Of a stretch of DNA of 64,000 bases, positions 63,994 to 64,000 are shown piece by piece. This DNA is from Bradyrhizobium sp. SRS-191 (GTDB lineage Bacteria > Pseudomonadota > Alphaproteobacteria > Rhizobiales > Xanthobacteraceae). Both the position numbers and the translations under genes were made by a program. Numbering within the stretch: the first letter of the stretch is position 1; each line of letters opens with the position of its first letter. The stretch covers positions 337,129 through 401,128 of the forward strand of contig NZ_JANBVS010000005.1 in the NCBI RefSeq assembly GCF_024586915.1, given 5' to 3'. The notes beneath the pieces are model-generated. The model did no database searches and was not told where the DNA came from. It worked only from the letters and a program-made list of their open reading frames with translations.

Positions 63994-64000
63994 TGGGTAT
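63994..64000 (+). CDS. Possible start of a gene cut by the window edge
   Basis: GAGGAGG is followed after five bases by ATGGGTAT at the end of the window. The ribosome site is good, but only two codons are visible. Confidence 0.35.

Overview
The window is GC-rich chromosomal DNA from an alphaproteobacterium of the Bradyrhizobium/Rhodopseudomonas type. The evidence is the high-GC codon use, a perfect CtrA box, an alphaproteobacterial-type Zur box, and many TRAP and ribose-type ABC uptake systems with catabolic enzymes. No rRNA, tRNA, CRISPR array or intact insertion sequence was seen.

Layout. 0-7 kb: tail of a spermidine-synthase-like gene, a visibly AT-richer gene for a TIR-like effector (probable horizontal transfer, possible defence protein), a membrane-anchored metallophosphoesterase, an unusual SRPBCC plus alpha/beta-hydrolase fusion, and a small secreted protein. 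7-16 kb: a cation diffusion facilitator; a TakQ/TakM-type TRAP permease pair facing two tandem TakP-like binding proteins; the Mrp/ApbC Fe-S carrier; a glyoxalase-fold protein; a 3-hydroxyisobutyrate-dehydrogenase-family enzyme. 16-25 kb: a TonB-dependent receptor plus PepSY membrane protein behind a Zur-like box; a membrane histidine kinase behind a CtrA-box promoter; DUF1289, a retropepsin-like protease, a HisC-like aminotransferase and DusA.

25-35 kb: a long minus-strand catabolic operon (SDR dehydrogenase, split transketolase, TRAP transporter, ribose-type ABC transporter, amidohydrolase) read away from a divergent LysR regulator. 36-48 kb: a second LysR gene and a second long minus-strand operon (ABC permease, binding protein, a permease fused to an SMP-30-like beta-propeller, a second propeller protein, ABC ATPase, alcohol dehydrogenase, aldehyde dehydrogenase, CoA-transferase). 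The enzyme order suggests uptake of a lactone- or alcohol-type compound, oxidation to an acid and activation to a CoA ester. 48-55 kb: a TehA-family channel beside remnants of a DUF302 gene and a Sox-type cytochrome c gene, an SDR with divergent GlxA-type regulator, and a two-subunit molybdenum hydroxylase.

54.9-63.5 kb is the most interesting part. A HEAT-repeat protein, an AprB-like ferredoxin and an AprA-like flavoprotein form one operon. Ferredoxin-NADP reductase, a DUF971 protein and a Crp/Fnr regulator follow. An ABC importer of the nitrate/sulfonate/taurine class completes the set; its binding protein carries a NosL-like C-terminal domain. A 12-bp motif (core ATTAGTTG) occurs four times, only in the intergenic gaps of this set as far as I noticed, so the genes look like one regulon controlled by the linked Crp/Fnr protein. 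The function is unknown; import plus flavin/Fe-S reduction of a small oxidised substrate is the working idea. The right edge is non-coding and looks like a degraded or dispersed repeat before the start of another gene.
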